From positions 176,779-240,778 of the forward strand of contig NZ_JAGKJK010000012.1 in the NCBI RefSeq assembly GCF_020329435.1: DNA of 64,000 nucleotides, in the 5' to 3' direction. The notes beneath the pieces are model-generated. The model was given only the letters and a program-made list of their open reading frames with translations. It had not been told where the DNA came from and searched no databases. The position numbers and the translations under genes were made by a program. Positions 1 through 8,284 of this stretch are shown piece after piece. The DNA is from Bradyrhizobium hereditatis. GTDB lineage: Bacteria; Pseudomonadota; Alphaproteobacteria; Rhizobiales; Xanthobacteraceae. Position 1 is the first letter of the stretch, and the number at the start of each line of letters is the position of its first letter.

Positions 1-1
1 C

Positions 2-412
2 GGCCCGCTGATGGACCGCATCGATCTGCGCATTGAGGTTCCCGCGGTCACCGCCGCCGACCTGATCCTGCCGCCGCCGTCCGAAGGCTCGGCAGAGGTC
101 GCCGCTCGCGTCGCTGCCGCCCGCGACATCCAGCTTGCGCGCTATGCATCGACCGGCATGCCGCAGATCCGCACCAATGCTGAAGCCCCGGCCTCGCTAC
201 TCGAGACGATCGCGCAGCCGGATTCGCAGGGGCAAAAGCTTCTGCGCGACGCTGCCGAAACCATGAAGCTGACGGCGCGCGGCTATCACCGCGTGCTCCG
301 CGTCGCGCGCACGCTTGCCGATCTCGATGGCGCAGAGAAGATCGGCCGGCTGCATCTGGCCGAGGCGCTGTCCTATCGCGCGCTGGCCGAGGATCTGCGG
401 CGGGCGGCTTGA
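2..412 (+). CDS. ComM/YifB-like Mg-chelatase-fold AAA+ protein, C-terminal part
   Basis: Partial gene: the reading frame is open from base 2 and the true start lies outside the window. The visible 136 residues begin GPLMDRIDLRIEVP, the stretch that follows the sensor region in YifB/ComM proteins. They end in the helical Mg-chelatase C-terminal domain (the region with TARGYHRVLRVARTLADL, followed by HLAEALSYR). Family members are AAA+ proteins with a Lon-like N-terminal domain; ComM acts in branch migration during natural transformation. The role in this organism is inferred. It stops with TGA, and no gene follows closely downstream. Confidence 0.9.
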   Translation, partial: GPLMDRIDLRIEVPAVTAADLILPPPSEGSAEVAARVAAARDIQLARYASTGMPQIRTNAEAPASLLETIAQPDSQGQKLLRDAAETMKLTARGYHRVLRVARTLADLDGAEKIGRLHLAEALSYRALAEDLRRAA

Positions 413-465
413 TGCGTCGCACCATTCCGGCTGGCGCACGGCTCGTTGGAGCGCGGCCATAATAA

Positions 466-606
466 GAGATCATCAAACAAGCCGAGCATTTGCCCCTCGT
501 TATTAAGATGCAGGCGTCGAAAGAAGTCTGGGACAAGATCTTCGGCACGATCGACACCAGGCAGAAATTCCAAAATCACCGGCTCGAACTCGCCAAGCAC
601 GAATGA
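466..606 (+). pseudogene. Possible small gene or gene remnant (about 32-46 codons)
   Basis: A frame running from the TAA stop near 463 to TGA at 604-606 translates to a plausible protein tail (it contains KEVWDKIFGTIDTRQKF and ends ELAKHE). The only ATG is at 508, giving 32 residues; a TTG at 490 would give 38. There is no convincing ribosome-binding site. Its composition looks protein-like rather than random, so it may be the 3' end of a decayed gene or a genuine small protein. I recognise no family. Confidence 0.25.
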
Positions 607-695
607 TCCGCGCGCCGAGCTGGCACGCTATTTTTCCACGGCTACCGCCGAGCGGCCCTAAAGCAGGAGACGATCCGAGGAATGATCGTCACGCT

Positions 696-1253
696 CTAAT
701 CCCTCGCTCGCCGGTCGGCGTAGCGTAAACCGCGGATCAATTCCTCCAGGTACGGCAGGACTTCGAACAGGGCGGTCGCGACCAGCATCGTGACGATGTA
801 CGTCAGCGGCAGTGGCTGTTGCTTCAGCGTGAATGAAAAGTCCGGTGTTCCCTGACCGAACAATGCGGCGAAGGCTGGCCAGTGCAGCGCGATGACGAGC
901 AGCAATCCAGTGAGCGGCAGCATCTCGAGGAAGCTGTGAACGTGCTGCTCGGTCGGCGAAACTTCACGCGTTTTCGACGCGTAGCGGACATCCCAAATTG
1001 CGGTGACCTCGTGAAGAAGCAGGAATACGATCATGACGAGGATCACGCCCGAGGTTATTTCGAGGAAAAGCGCGGCCAGCACCGGAACGGCCATTTGCGC
1101 AAATTGGGCCAGATGCAGAACCGACTCCCACCAGCCGCTTGTTTTCTCGATGTGGCTGGCGCGATGACAGAGATAATCGGCAAAGCCGGCAGCTAGCCAA
1201 AGCGGCAGTATGAAGTACATCAACATCCCTCGCAGGACCTCGTCAGCCCCCAT
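696..1253 (-). CDS. Conserved polytopic membrane protein of unknown function
   Basis: The 185-residue protein starts at the ATG at 1253, chosen because a strong GGGAGG ribosome-binding site sits 4 bases upstream. A longer in-frame extension to 1397 would run into a dispersed repeat. The protein has about four hydrophobic segments (near residues 10-25, 45-75, 100-120 and 145-165). Conserved-looking polar patches include DYLCHRASHIE after the first segment and EVSPTEQHVHSFLE before the third. The His/Glu-rich motifs could bind a metal or cofactor, but I cannot name a family. The gene is divergent from the exported-protein gene at 1664. Confidence 0.7.
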   Translation of the reverse strand: MGADEVLRGMLMYFILPLWLAAGFADYLCHRASHIEKTSGWWESVLHLAQFAQMAVPVLAALFLEITSGVILVMIVFLLLHEVTAIWDVRYASKTREVSPTEQHVHSFLEMLPLTGLLLVIALHWPAFAALFGQGTPDFSFTLKQQPLPLTYIVTMLVATALFEVLPYLEELIRGLRYADRRARD

Positions 1254-1663
1254 CGGCACCTCCCGTGACAAGCCCGACGGTACAAACGGCTGAGTTCGGA
1301 CAAGTTCCTGTGCGCCGGGATCCGAGCCCCCTAACCCGGGTGAGCGCAGCGACACCGATTTTGGACTTACGCCGTCATTGCGAGCGCAGCGACGCAATCA
1401 CTTGTCGCCTCACGCGCGGAGAGATTGATTGCTTTTGCTGCGCTTGCAATGACGGCGGGGGAGGCTTCGGAATAGCGATACCCCGCCGGCGCGGAGATGG
1501 CGGCCATCCATCCACATGCAATCCACATCCCTCACCCCACTCGCGATCAGGGTGCTGCGTCTCACAAAAACAACCGGCGTCAACCTGCCGGTAACTAGTC
1601 CCCTTTACCTTCTGCCAACCATAAGCCCCGTGTCGCGGGCTTATCGTTGGCGAGTAGCGTGTC
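1254..1663. other. Intergenic region with dispersed repeat and hairpin
   Basis: This 410-base divergent gap holds one copy of the CATTGCGAGCGCAGCG repeat family (1373-1454). It also holds a hairpin with 8-bp arms, ATAAGCCC at 1621-1628 and GGGCTTAT at 1637-1644, which ends 20 bases before the start codon at 1664. I see no coding potential. The hairpin could lie in the 5' leader of the downstream gene or end upstream transcription. Confidence 0.5.
1373..1454. repeat. Dispersed palindromic repeat, family A, copy 1
   Basis: An imperfect inverted repeat with ends CGTCATTG and CAATGACG and arms rich in CGAGCGCAGCG and GCTGCGCTTG. Related copies occur at 26756, 29484, 36453 and 63415. All are intergenic. 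Confidence 0.8.
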
Positions 1664-2131
1664 ATGTTGCGTTTGAAGATCCTGGCCTCGGCGATTCCGC
1701 TGGCGATTGTCGCGCTGTTCGCACACGGAGAGTTTTTGGGCGGTCCCCGACCCTGTATCGAAGTCGCGGGTACGACGGTCCAGATCGCCGCTCTCTCCTG
1801 GCAAGCGCACCACCACGTCAGTTTCACCGATGATCCCTCTCGGGCGACGGTACGGGTCCAGGTTTCCGACAGCGCGGAAGCCGCCGACTTCACCGTGATC
1901 GACGATATCGATACCGCCGAAACCGGCGCCTGCCAGAGCAGCACACCGCCGCGGCTGATTGCGATCTCCCGGCACACCTCGGAGGCCGACCCCGTCATCT
2001 ATTTGTCGAGGGACGGACCGGCGGACTACCGTATCTTCGTTGCCTCGAAGAGCTTTTCGCTGCTCGATGCCGCGGCCCTGATCGTCGGCGCCCGCGGCGA
2101 GCGCCATCGCCTTCAGGCGGCATCGCTTTAA
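1664..2131 (+). CDS. Exported hypothetical protein upstream of a sensor kinase
   Basis: The 155-residue protein has an N-terminal hydrophobic segment (about residues 4-20) that looks like a signal peptide, followed by a soluble domain with two cysteines (in PRPCIEV and TGACQSS). The second half (VIYLSRDGPADYRIFVA) looks beta-rich. The gene lies 56-143 bases upstream of a hybrid histidine kinase in the same direction, so it may be a periplasmic partner or sensor accessory for that kinase. That is inference from position only; I do not recognise the family. Confidence 0.7.
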   Translation: MLRLKILASAIPLAIVALFAHGEFLGGPRPCIEVAGTTVQIAALSWQAHHHVSFTDDPSRATVRVQVSDSAEAADFTVIDDIDTAETGACQSSTPPRLIAISRHTSEADPVIYLSRDGPADYRIFVASKSFSLLDAAALIVGARGERHRLQAASL

Positions 2132-2274
2132 CACTTGATTCACCCTGTTCTCATCGCGGCCACGACGCGCTGGGAGCCTCAAGCACTTTGCAACGTCGGC
2201 GAAGCATCGTCTCTCCGATAGCGACGGCGAAGCAAGCCGGGTCAATTCAGGCAGCAAGCTCAGGGTTATTGGCG

Positions 2275-4509
2275 ATGGGGCGGATTTTCCGGATCAAACT
2301 TCGCTTTCGCCGTTTCGGCCGCCGCCATCCCTGGCTCACCTTCACGCTACGCTCGCTCATGATCTTCTCGGTCGTGTTCGGTGCCGCCTATGGATTCATC
2401 ACCGGAAGCAAGACCGAGAATTCCGGTTACGACCCGCACGCATTTGCAATCGGCGTTTCCTTTCTGTTTGCGATCGCCTGCGTCGCGCTTGCCACGTTCA
2501 GCGTCCGCCTCCGCCTCATGCGCAAGAAGATGCGCAAGATCGCGCTGCACAACGAAGCCTTGGCCGACCGGAACTGGGAATTGCAGGAAGCCGAGCAGCG
2601 CTCCCGTCGCCTGTTCGAGTCGCAGGGCGATCTGATCGTGCTGCGCGATACCGAGGGTCGCATTACCTTTGTAAATGACGCCTACTGCGAACTCGCGCAA
2701 AGGTCCCGCGATCAGTTGATCGGCAGCCGGTTCGCGCTGCCTGTGCTCGAACAGGGCGACACCGCGCTCGAGCCGAACGGCACCCGTGTTCACGACCAGC
2801 GAATTGAAGGTCCACTCGGCCCGCGCTGGATTGCCTGGCGCGAGGGCCTCGTCCGCAATGACGCCGGCGGACCGGCCGAAATGCAAGCCGTCGGGCGCGA
2901 CGTCACCGACCGTACCGAAAGCGAGCGCGCGCTGACCGAAGCCCGCGACCAGGCCGATGCGGCGAGCCGCGCCAAGTCGCGCTTCCTTGCGATGGCAAGC
3001 CACGAGATCCGCACGCCGCTCAACGGCATCATCGGCATGAGCAGCCTGTTGATGGATACGCCGCTGACGCCGGAACAGACCACCTATGTCAAGGCGGTGA
3101 AGACCTCCGGCGACGCCCTGCTAGCGCTGATCGAGGAGCTGCTCGACTACTCCAAGATCGAGGCCGGCAAGATCGACCTCGAACATCGCCCGTTCGCACT
3201 AGCCGGCATGATCGAGGACATTACCGAACTGCTGGCGCCGCGCGCCGAGGCCAAGAAAATCGAGATCGCCGCCTATGTTGACGAGCGGCTGCCGCGCGAG
3301 GTGATCGGGGATGCTGCGCGCTTGCGCCAGGTGCTGCTCAACCTGGCCGGCAATGCGATCAAATTCACTTCGGCTGGCGGCGTTGCCCTGATCGTCGAGC
3401 CCGGCATCTGGCCCAATGAAATCAGTTTCCTGGTGCGCGACACTGGCATCGGCATCGCGCCCGAGGCGCGCGAGCGCATCTTCCGCGAATTCGAGCAGGC
3501 CGATGACAAGATCGCCCGCAGCTATGGCGGCACCGGCCTTGGGCTGAGCATCTCCGACCGTATCATCAAGCGCATGGGCGGCCGTATCACGCTGCACAGC
3601 GAGCCGGGCGTCGGCTCGACCTTCGAAGTATCGATCCCGCTCGCTGACGCCGAGGGCGAACAGACCTCCTTCTCGGCACCAGATCTCGCCGGTCAATCGA
3701 TCATGTTGGTTTCGCCGCAGAGCATCGAGGCCTCGCTTACGGCGCGGCGACTGCAGCGCTGGGGCGGACAGGTCTGCATGGTATCCGAGGTCGATGTCGC
3801 CGAGGCCCTGCTGCCCGAGCGTTCCTGGCATGCCGTGCTGATCGACCACACGCTGGGGCTTGCCGAGATTGAGCGGCTCGGCGAAGCCGCGCGCCTACAT
3901 GCCACGCAGCGCATCGTGATGTTCACGCCGGCGACGCGGCAGGAAATGCAGCCGTCCGCCAGTTCGGCCCTCACCGGTTATCTGGTCAAGCCGCTGCGCG
4001 CCGCTTCGCTCGCGGCCCGCCTGACGGCCGCGCCGGAAGTGGCCGCGCCCAGCCTGGAGCCGGCCATCGACCCTGACAAGACGCCGGCCGCGCCGGAGAA
4101 CAAAGGCCTCTCGATCCTGGTTGCCGAGGACAATCAGATCAATGCGCTGTTGATCCGCTCGCTGCTCGGCCGGCTCGGCCATCACGCCGTCATCACAACC
4201 AATGGCGAAGAGGCGCTGGAGTCCTGGCTGTCGGCGAAATCCGCTGGCACCCCTTATGATCTCGTCCTGATGGACATCCAGATGCCGCAGCTCAACGGTA
4301 TCGAAACCACCAAGCGGATTCGCGCCCTCGAGGCCGGCGAGCCGGGCAACCGGACGCCGATCCTTGCGCTGACCGCCAACACGCTGGTCGAAGATCGCTA
4401 CGCCTGCTTCGAAGCCGGCATGGACGGATTTTTGATCAAGCCGCTCGACCGCGAGAAACTTGCCGAGGCGCTTGCCGGCCTGATCGCATCACGGCACATC
4501 GCGGCGTGA
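2275..4509 (+). CDS. Hybrid sensor histidine kinase/response regulator
   Basis: The inner-membrane kinase has about 744 residues. The ATG at 2275 is preferred; an upstream TTG at 2188 would add 29 residues. Order: two membrane segments (about residues 20-43 and 57-79), a short coiled linker, a PAS domain (about 100-220), then the HisKA helix with phospho-His H243 in SHEIRTPLNG. Next come HATPase boxes NLAGNAIKFT, DTGIGIAPE and GGTGLGLSIS, then a degenerate receiver and a C-terminal receiver with Asp667 in LVLMDIQMP. The first receiver lacks the N-terminal acidic pair (it reads IMLVSPQ), so it is probably not a normal phospho-acceptor. The signal and output are unknown. The periplasmic loop is short (about 13 residues), so sensing may be through the PAS domain. 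Confidence 0.88.
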   Translation: MGRIFRIKLRFRRFGRRHPWLTFTLRSLMIFSVVFGAAYGFITGSKTENSGYDPHAFAIGVSFLFAIACVALATFSVRLRLMRKKMRKIALHNEALADRNWELQEAEQRSRRLFESQGDLIVLRDTEGRITFVNDAYCELAQRSRDQLIGSRFALPVLEQGDTALEPNGTRVHDQRIEGPLGPRWIAWREGLVRNDAGGPAEMQAVGRDVTDRTESERALTEARDQADAASRAKSRFLAMASHEIRTPLNGIIGMSSLLMDTPLTPEQTTYVKAVKTSGDALLALIEELLDYSKIEAGKIDLEHRPFALAGMIEDITELLAPRAEAKKIEIAAYVDERLPREVIGDAARLRQVLLNLAGNAIKFTSAGGVALIVEPGIWPNEISFLVRDTGIGIAPEARERIFREFEQADDKIARSYGGTGLGLSISDRIIKRMGGRITLHSEPGVGSTFEVSIPLADAEGEQTSFSAPDLAGQSIMLVSPQSIEASLTARRLQRWGGQVCMVSEVDVAEALLPERSWHAVLIDHTLGLAEIERLGEAARLHATQRIVMFTPATRQEMQPSASSALTGYLVKPLRAASLAARLTAAPEVAAPSLEPAIDPDKTPAAPENKGLSILVAEDNQINALLIRSLLGRLGHHAVITTNGEEALESWLSAKSAGTPYDLVLMDIQMPQLNGIETTKRIRALEAGEPGNRTPILALTANTLVEDRYACFEAGMDGFLIKPLDREKLAEALAGLIASRHIAA

Positions 4510-4512
4510 TTT

Positions 4513-4602
4513 CGTAGGGTGGGCAAAGCGGAGCGTGCCCACCATTCAGCAATTGAGGATAGATGGTGGGCACGGCGCAAGAGCGCCTTTGCCCGCCCTA
4601 CG
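4513..4602. repeat. Dispersed palindromic repeat, family B, copy 1
   Basis: An inverted repeat with ends CGTAGGGTGGGCAAAG and CTTTGCCCGCCCTACG, and inner arms GCGTGCCCACC and GGTGGGCACG. It lies between the convergent kinase and coaA genes, so it could act as a bidirectional terminator. Related sequence occurs at 28405-28522 and 40311-40345. Confidence 0.8.
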
Positions 4603-4630
4603 AAAGCCGCTAACGCAGGGACGACAGCGA

Positions 4631-5587
4631 CTACAGCCGCCGCAACGCCACCGTCTCGACGAGATGATCGGCGCGCTTTTTCAGGATCAGCGTCGCGCGC
4701 GGACGGGTCGGCAGGATGTTGTCCTCGAGATTGGCAAGGTTGGTGCGTTCCCAGATCGCGATTGCGGTCGCGGTCGCCTCCTCGTCGGACAGCACCGCAT
4801 AGCGATGGAAGTACGATTTGGGATCATGGAACGCGGTATCGCGGAGCGCGAGGAAACGCCTTACATACCATTCGCGCAGCACCGGCTCCTCGGCGTCGAT
4901 ATAGACGGAGAAATCGAAGAAGTCGGATACCACCGGCACGGCTTTGCCATCGCGCGGCAGACGGCCGGTCTGTAGCACGTTGACGCCCTCGACGATCAGG
5001 ATGTCGGGGCGGTCGACCTCGATCCACTCGTTCGGCACGATGTCGTAGACCAAATGCGAATAGACCGGCGCACGCACCGGCCGGCGCCCGGCCTTGATGT
5101 CGGAGAGGAAGGCCAGCAGCCGCGGCAGATCGTAGCTCTCCGGAAAGCCCTTCTTCTGCATCAGCCCCTGGCGCTCCAGCACGGCATTGGGAAACAGGAA
5201 GCCGTCGGTCGTCACAAGGTCGACCTTGGGCCGCGGCGACCAGCGTGCGAGCAGCGCCTGCAGCACGCGCGCGGTGGTCGACTTTCCGACCGCGACAGAG
5301 CCGGCGACGCCGATGATGTAGGGCACCTTGCGGTCGCGGATGCCGAGAAACTGACGCTGCGCGCGGAAGAGCCGATCGGTCGCATCGACATAGATCGACA
5401 ACAGGCGCGACAGCGGCAGGTAGATGTCCTCGACCTCCTGCAAGTCGAGGCGGTCATGCATCGAACGCAGCCGCTCGAATTCACCCGGCTCCAGCGTCAT
5501 TGGGGTGTCGTCGCGCAGCCGCGCCCACTGCTCGCGGGTGAAGATGCGGTAGGGATTATATTGCTGATCGGGGGTCCGGATATCCAT
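4631..5587 (-). CDS. coaA: Pantothenate kinase type I
   Basis: CoaA phosphorylates pantothenate with ATP, the first and regulated step of coenzyme A synthesis. The 318-residue length and N-terminus (NPYRIFTREQWARLR) match bacterial type I enzymes. The P-loop GVAGSVAVGKST is at residues 93-104. Later family blocks include TTDGFLFPN and the DILIVEGVNVLQ segment. It is the last gene of the his-coaA transcription unit, 14 bases after hisE, an arrangement I know from related alphaproteobacteria. No oddity was seen. Confidence 0.97.
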   Translation of the reverse strand: MDIRTPDQQYNPYRIFTREQWARLRDDTPMTLEPGEFERLRSMHDRLDLQEVEDIYLPLSRLLSIYVDATDRLFRAQRQFLGIRDRKVPYIIGVAGSVAVGKSTTARVLQALLARWSPRPKVDLVTTDGFLFPNAVLERQGLMQKKGFPESYDLPRLLAFLSDIKAGRRPVRAPVYSHLVYDIVPNEWIEVDRPDILIVEGVNVLQTGRLPRDGKAVPVVSDFFDFSVYIDAEEPVLREWYVRRFLALRDTAFHDPKSYFHRYAVLSDEEATATAIAIWERTNLANLEDNILPTRPRATLILKKRADHLVETVALRRL

Positions 5588-5601
5588 GAGCTGCCTCTCG
5601 G

Positions 5602-5925
5602 TCAGTCGCGCTTGCGCGACGCCTTCTCCTCGAGCCCGGACATCGAGGTCCGCTGCGCCAGCGCGGCCTCGACCTCTTCCAGCTTCACGCCGCGCGACTT
5701 CAAAAGCACCAGGAGGTGAAACACCAGGTCTGCGCTTTCGGCGATCAGGTGGCCACGATCGTTCTCGATCGCCGCGATTACGGTCTCGACCGCTTCCTCG
5801 CCCAGCTTCTTGGCGCAGTGCTCCGCGCCCTTGTCGAGCAGCTTGCGGGTGTAGGACGCCTCTCCTCCCGATGCGGCCCGTGCATCGATGGTGGCGGCCA
5901 GATCATGGATCGTGAAACGCGACAT
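5602..5925 (-). CDS. hisE: Phosphoribosyl-ATP pyrophosphohydrolase
   Basis: HisE hydrolyses phosphoribosyl-ATP to phosphoribosyl-AMP in histidine synthesis. The 107-residue all-helical protein shows the MazG-like metal-binding pattern: KKLGEEAVET followed by ESADLVFHLLVLL. The ATG at 5925 (MSRFTIHDL) is chosen over an adjacent upstream TTG. The stand-alone HisE, not fused to HisI, fits alphaproteobacteria. It follows hisF after 95 bases in which no gene is seen, and precedes coaA. Confidence 0.95.
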   Translation of the reverse strand: MSRFTIHDLAATIDARAASGGEASYTRKLLDKGAEHCAKKLGEEAVETVIAAIENDRGHLIAESADLVFHLLVLLKSRGVKLEEVEAALAQRTSMSGLEEKASRKRD

Positions 5926-6020
5926 CAACCGAACTCAACGCTCGCGCCCGGCCAAAGGCCGCGGCGCCGTCCCAAGGCAGGACCTAACGCAGGACTTAGC
6001 ACTTTTGTGACAGCGAGTCG

Positions 6021-6797
6021 TCAGGGATCGAGCCGCATCGGCAGGCCGGCCCGCGCCATGTGCTCCTTGGCTTGGCGTATGGTAAATTCGCCGAAGTGGA
6101 ATATCGAAGCGGCCAGCACCGCGGTGGCGTGGCCTTGGCGGATGCCGTCGACGAGATGGTCGAGGTTGCCGACCCCGCCGGAGGCGATAACCGGTACGGG
6201 GACACTATCGGCGATGGCACGGGTCAACGGCAGGTCGAACCCTTGGCGCGTGCCGTCACGGTCCATCGAGGTCAGGAGGATCTCGCCGGCGCCGAGCGAC
6301 ACCACTTCCTGCGCGTATTCAATGGCGTCGATCCCGGTGGAGTTGCGGCCGCCATGGGTGAAGATCTCCCAGCGGTCCGAGCCGCCGGCGCGCTTGACCC
6401 GCTTGGCGTCGATCGCGACCACGATGCACTGTTCGCCGAACTTTTCGGCCGCCTGCTTGACGAATTCGCGGTTGGAGACCGCGGCCGAATTGATCGAGAC
6501 CTTGTCGGCGCCGGAGCGCAGCAGCGTCTTGATGTCCTCGATGGTGCGGACCCCGCCGCCGACCGTCAATGGCATGAAGCAGGCTTCGGCGGTGCGCCGC
6601 ACGACATCCAGCATGATGCCGCGGTTTTCGTGGGTCGCCGTGATGTCGAGGAAGCACAATTCGTCGGCGCCGGCGGCGTCATAGGCGATCGCCGCCTCGA
6701 CGGGATCGCCGGCGTCGCGCAGATCGACGAAATTGACGCCCTTGACTACCCTTCCATCTTTCACATCGAGACATGGGATGACGCGGACTTTGAACAT
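6021..6797 (-). CDS. hisF: Imidazole glycerol phosphate synthase, cyclase subunit
   Basis: HisF is a (beta/alpha)8 barrel that uses ammonia from HisH to convert PRFAR into imidazole glycerol phosphate and AICAR. The 258-residue sequence has both catalytic aspartates at canonical positions: D11 in IPCLDVKDG and D130 in VVAIDAKR. Phosphate-binding loops TVGGGVRT and IASGGVGN are present. It lies downstream of hisA across a 99-base gap that contains a dispersed repeat and a perfect hairpin, which may modulate expression of the distal genes. Confidence 0.98.
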   Translation of the reverse strand: MFKVRVIPCLDVKDGRVVKGVNFVDLRDAGDPVEAAIAYDAAGADELCFLDITATHENRGIMLDVVRRTAEACFMPLTVGGGVRTIEDIKTLLRSGADKVSINSAAVSNREFVKQAAEKFGEQCIVVAIDAKRVKRAGGSDRWEIFTHGGRNSTGIDAIEYAQEVVSLGAGEILLTSMDRDGTRQGFDLPLTRAIADSVPVPVIASGGVGNLDHLVDGIRQGHATAVLAASIFHFGEFTIRQAKEHMARAGLPMRLDP

Positions 6798-6808
6798 GGC
6801 GAAACTCC

Positions 6809-6863
6809 CAAAGCGTTTTCAAGCGAAGTGGGTACCGGTTCGCGTGAAGAAAACGCGTCAAAA
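6809..6863. repeat. Rhizobiales-type dispersed repeat between hisF and hisA
   Basis: It carries GCGAAGTGGGTACCGGTTCG followed by CGTGAAGAAAACGCGTC, a widespread short palindromic repeat of Rhizobiales genomes recognised from memory. AAGCGTTTTC and GAAAACGC form the outer arms. It begins 11 bases upstream of the hisF start, so it lies within the his transcript leader of hisF. Confidence 0.7.
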
Positions 6864-6870
6864 TAAAGAA

Positions 6871-6900
6871 GTAGAGCCATGGTTCCAACCATGGCTCTAC
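6871..6900 (-). terminator. Perfect hairpin at the hisA stop codon
   Basis: GTAGAGCCATGG and CCATGGCTCTAC form a perfect 12-bp stem with a 6-base loop. The TAG stop of hisA is inside the stem. Read on the minus strand it is followed by the T-rich run TTCTTTATTTTG. This looks like an intrinsic terminator or attenuator that would reduce transcription from hisA into hisF, hisE and coaA. Function is inferred. Confidence 0.55.
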
Positions 6901-7637
6901 GCCGCGGCGCGCGCGTTGCGGATCAGCGCGAGCGCGGCGGCGGGATCGAGCCGGCCGTCATAGAGCGCGCGGCCTGCAATGGCGCCGGCGAGCTTTTTGG
7001 CGCGCGGCTCCAGCATCGCCTTGACGTCCTCGATCGAGGCGAGGCCGCCGGAGGCGATCACGGGGATGGAGATGCGCTCGGCCAGCGCGATTGTGGCATC
7101 GAGGTTCAGGCCCTTTAATAATCCGTCGCGGGCGATGTCGGTAAAGATGATGGCAGCGACGCCGGCATCCTCAAAACGCTGCGCGATTTCGAGGACGGTG
7201 ACCTGCGAGGTTTCGGCCCAGCCTTCGACGGCGACCTTGCCGTCGCGCGCATCGAGCCCGACCGCGACGCGGCCGGGAAATTTTTTGGCCGCGCTCTTCA
7301 CCAGTTCCGGATCGCGTACCGCCGCGGTGCCGATGATGACGCGGGCGATGCCCTTGTCCAGCCAGGCTTCCACGGTCTTGAGATCCCGAATGCCACCGCC
7401 GAGCTGCACCGGCATGGTGACAGCCTTGAGCATCGCCTCGACCGCGCGCGCGTTCATCGGCTTGCCGGCAAAGGCGCCGTCGAGATCGACGACATGTAGA
7501 TATTCGAACCCCTGCTCGGCAAAGGATCGCGCCTGCGCGGCGGGATCGAGGTTGAACACGGTCGCGCGCGCCATGTCGCCTTGCTCGAGGCGCACGCACT
7601 GACCGTTTTTCAGGTCAACCGCAGGAAAGAGGATCAC
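6897..7637 (-). CDS. hisA: ProFAR isomerase (phosphoribosylformimino-AICAR ribotide isomerase)
   Basis: HisA is the (beta/alpha)8 isomerase that opens the ribose ring of ProFAR to PRFAR. The GTG at 7637 is chosen because it overlaps the hisH TGA in a GTGA arrangement and gives the usual N-terminus MILFPAVDLK; a GTG nine bases upstream is also possible. The catalytic aspartates are D8 (PAVDLK) and D129 (GLDARDG), with phosphate loops LGGGIRD and IASGGLAS. At 246 residues it is normal length. Confidence 0.97.
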   Translation of the reverse strand: MILFPAVDLKNGQCVRLEQGDMARATVFNLDPAAQARSFAEQGFEYLHVVDLDGAFAGKPMNARAVEAMLKAVTMPVQLGGGIRDLKTVEAWLDKGIARVIIGTAAVRDPELVKSAAKKFPGRVAVGLDARDGKVAVEGWAETSQVTVLEIAQRFEDAGVAAIIFTDIARDGLLKGLNLDATIALAERISIPVIASGGLASIEDVKAMLEPRAKKLAGAIAGRALYDGRLDPAAALALIRNARAAA

Positions 7638-8284
7638 GGCTTCCACTTCAAAAAGTTCGAGATCAGGGCCAGGCCAAAGCGCTGGCTCTTCTCGGGGTGA
7701 AACTGCGTGCCGATTGCGGTGTCCTTGCTCACGATCGCAGTCACCGGCCCGCCGTAATCGGCGCGCGCCAGCACATCCGCTTCGTTGGCAGCGTTGAGGT
7801 GATAGGAATGCACGAAATAGGCGTGGCGTCCCTTCGGCCCGAGCGGCAGGTGCTCCAGCACCGGGTGCTCGCGGAGCAGGTCGAGCGTGTTCCAGCCCAT
7901 ATGCGGGATCTTCAGGTTTTCCTCGCGCGGCGAGATCTTCTCGACATGGCCTTCGATCCAGTTGAAGCCCTCAGTGACGACATGCTCCTTGCCGCGCGTC
8001 GCCATCAACTGCATGCCGACGCAGATGCCGAAGAACGGCCGCGCCTTCACGCGCACTGCTTCCGTCATCGCTTCCAGCATGCCGTCCACCGCATCGAGGC
8101 CGCGGCGGCAATCGGCGAAGGCGCCGACGCCGGGCAGCACAATGCGGTCGGCGCGGTACACTGTATCAGGGTCGCGCGTCACCATGACCTTCTGCGGATC
8201 TTCCATGCTCCGCGCGGCGCGCTCGAAGGCTTTTGCCGCCGAGTGAAGATTGCCGGAGCCGTAATCGATGATGGCAACGGTCAT
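7634..8284 (-). CDS. hisH: Imidazole glycerol phosphate synthase, glutaminase subunit
   Basis: HisH is the class I glutamine amidotransferase that supplies ammonia to HisF. The ATG at 8284 (MTVAIIDYGSGN) has GGGAGG 6 bases upstream and overlaps the stop of the DUF2628 gene by four bases. The catalytic triad is visible: Cys88 in FFGICVGMQLM, and His196 and Glu198 in TQFHPEKSQ. The 216-residue length is normal. Translational coupling on both sides indicates tight co-expression with hisA. Confidence 0.97.
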   Translation of the reverse strand: MTVAIIDYGSGNLHSAAKAFERAARSMEDPQKVMVTRDPDTVYRADRIVLPGVGAFADCRRGLDAVDGMLEAMTEAVRVKARPFFGICVGMQLMATRGKEHVVTEGFNWIEGHVEKISPREENLKIPHMGWNTLDLLREHPVLEHLPLGPKGRHAYFVHSYHLNAANEADVLARADYGGPVTAIVSKDTAIGTQFHPEKSQRFGLALISNFLKWKP

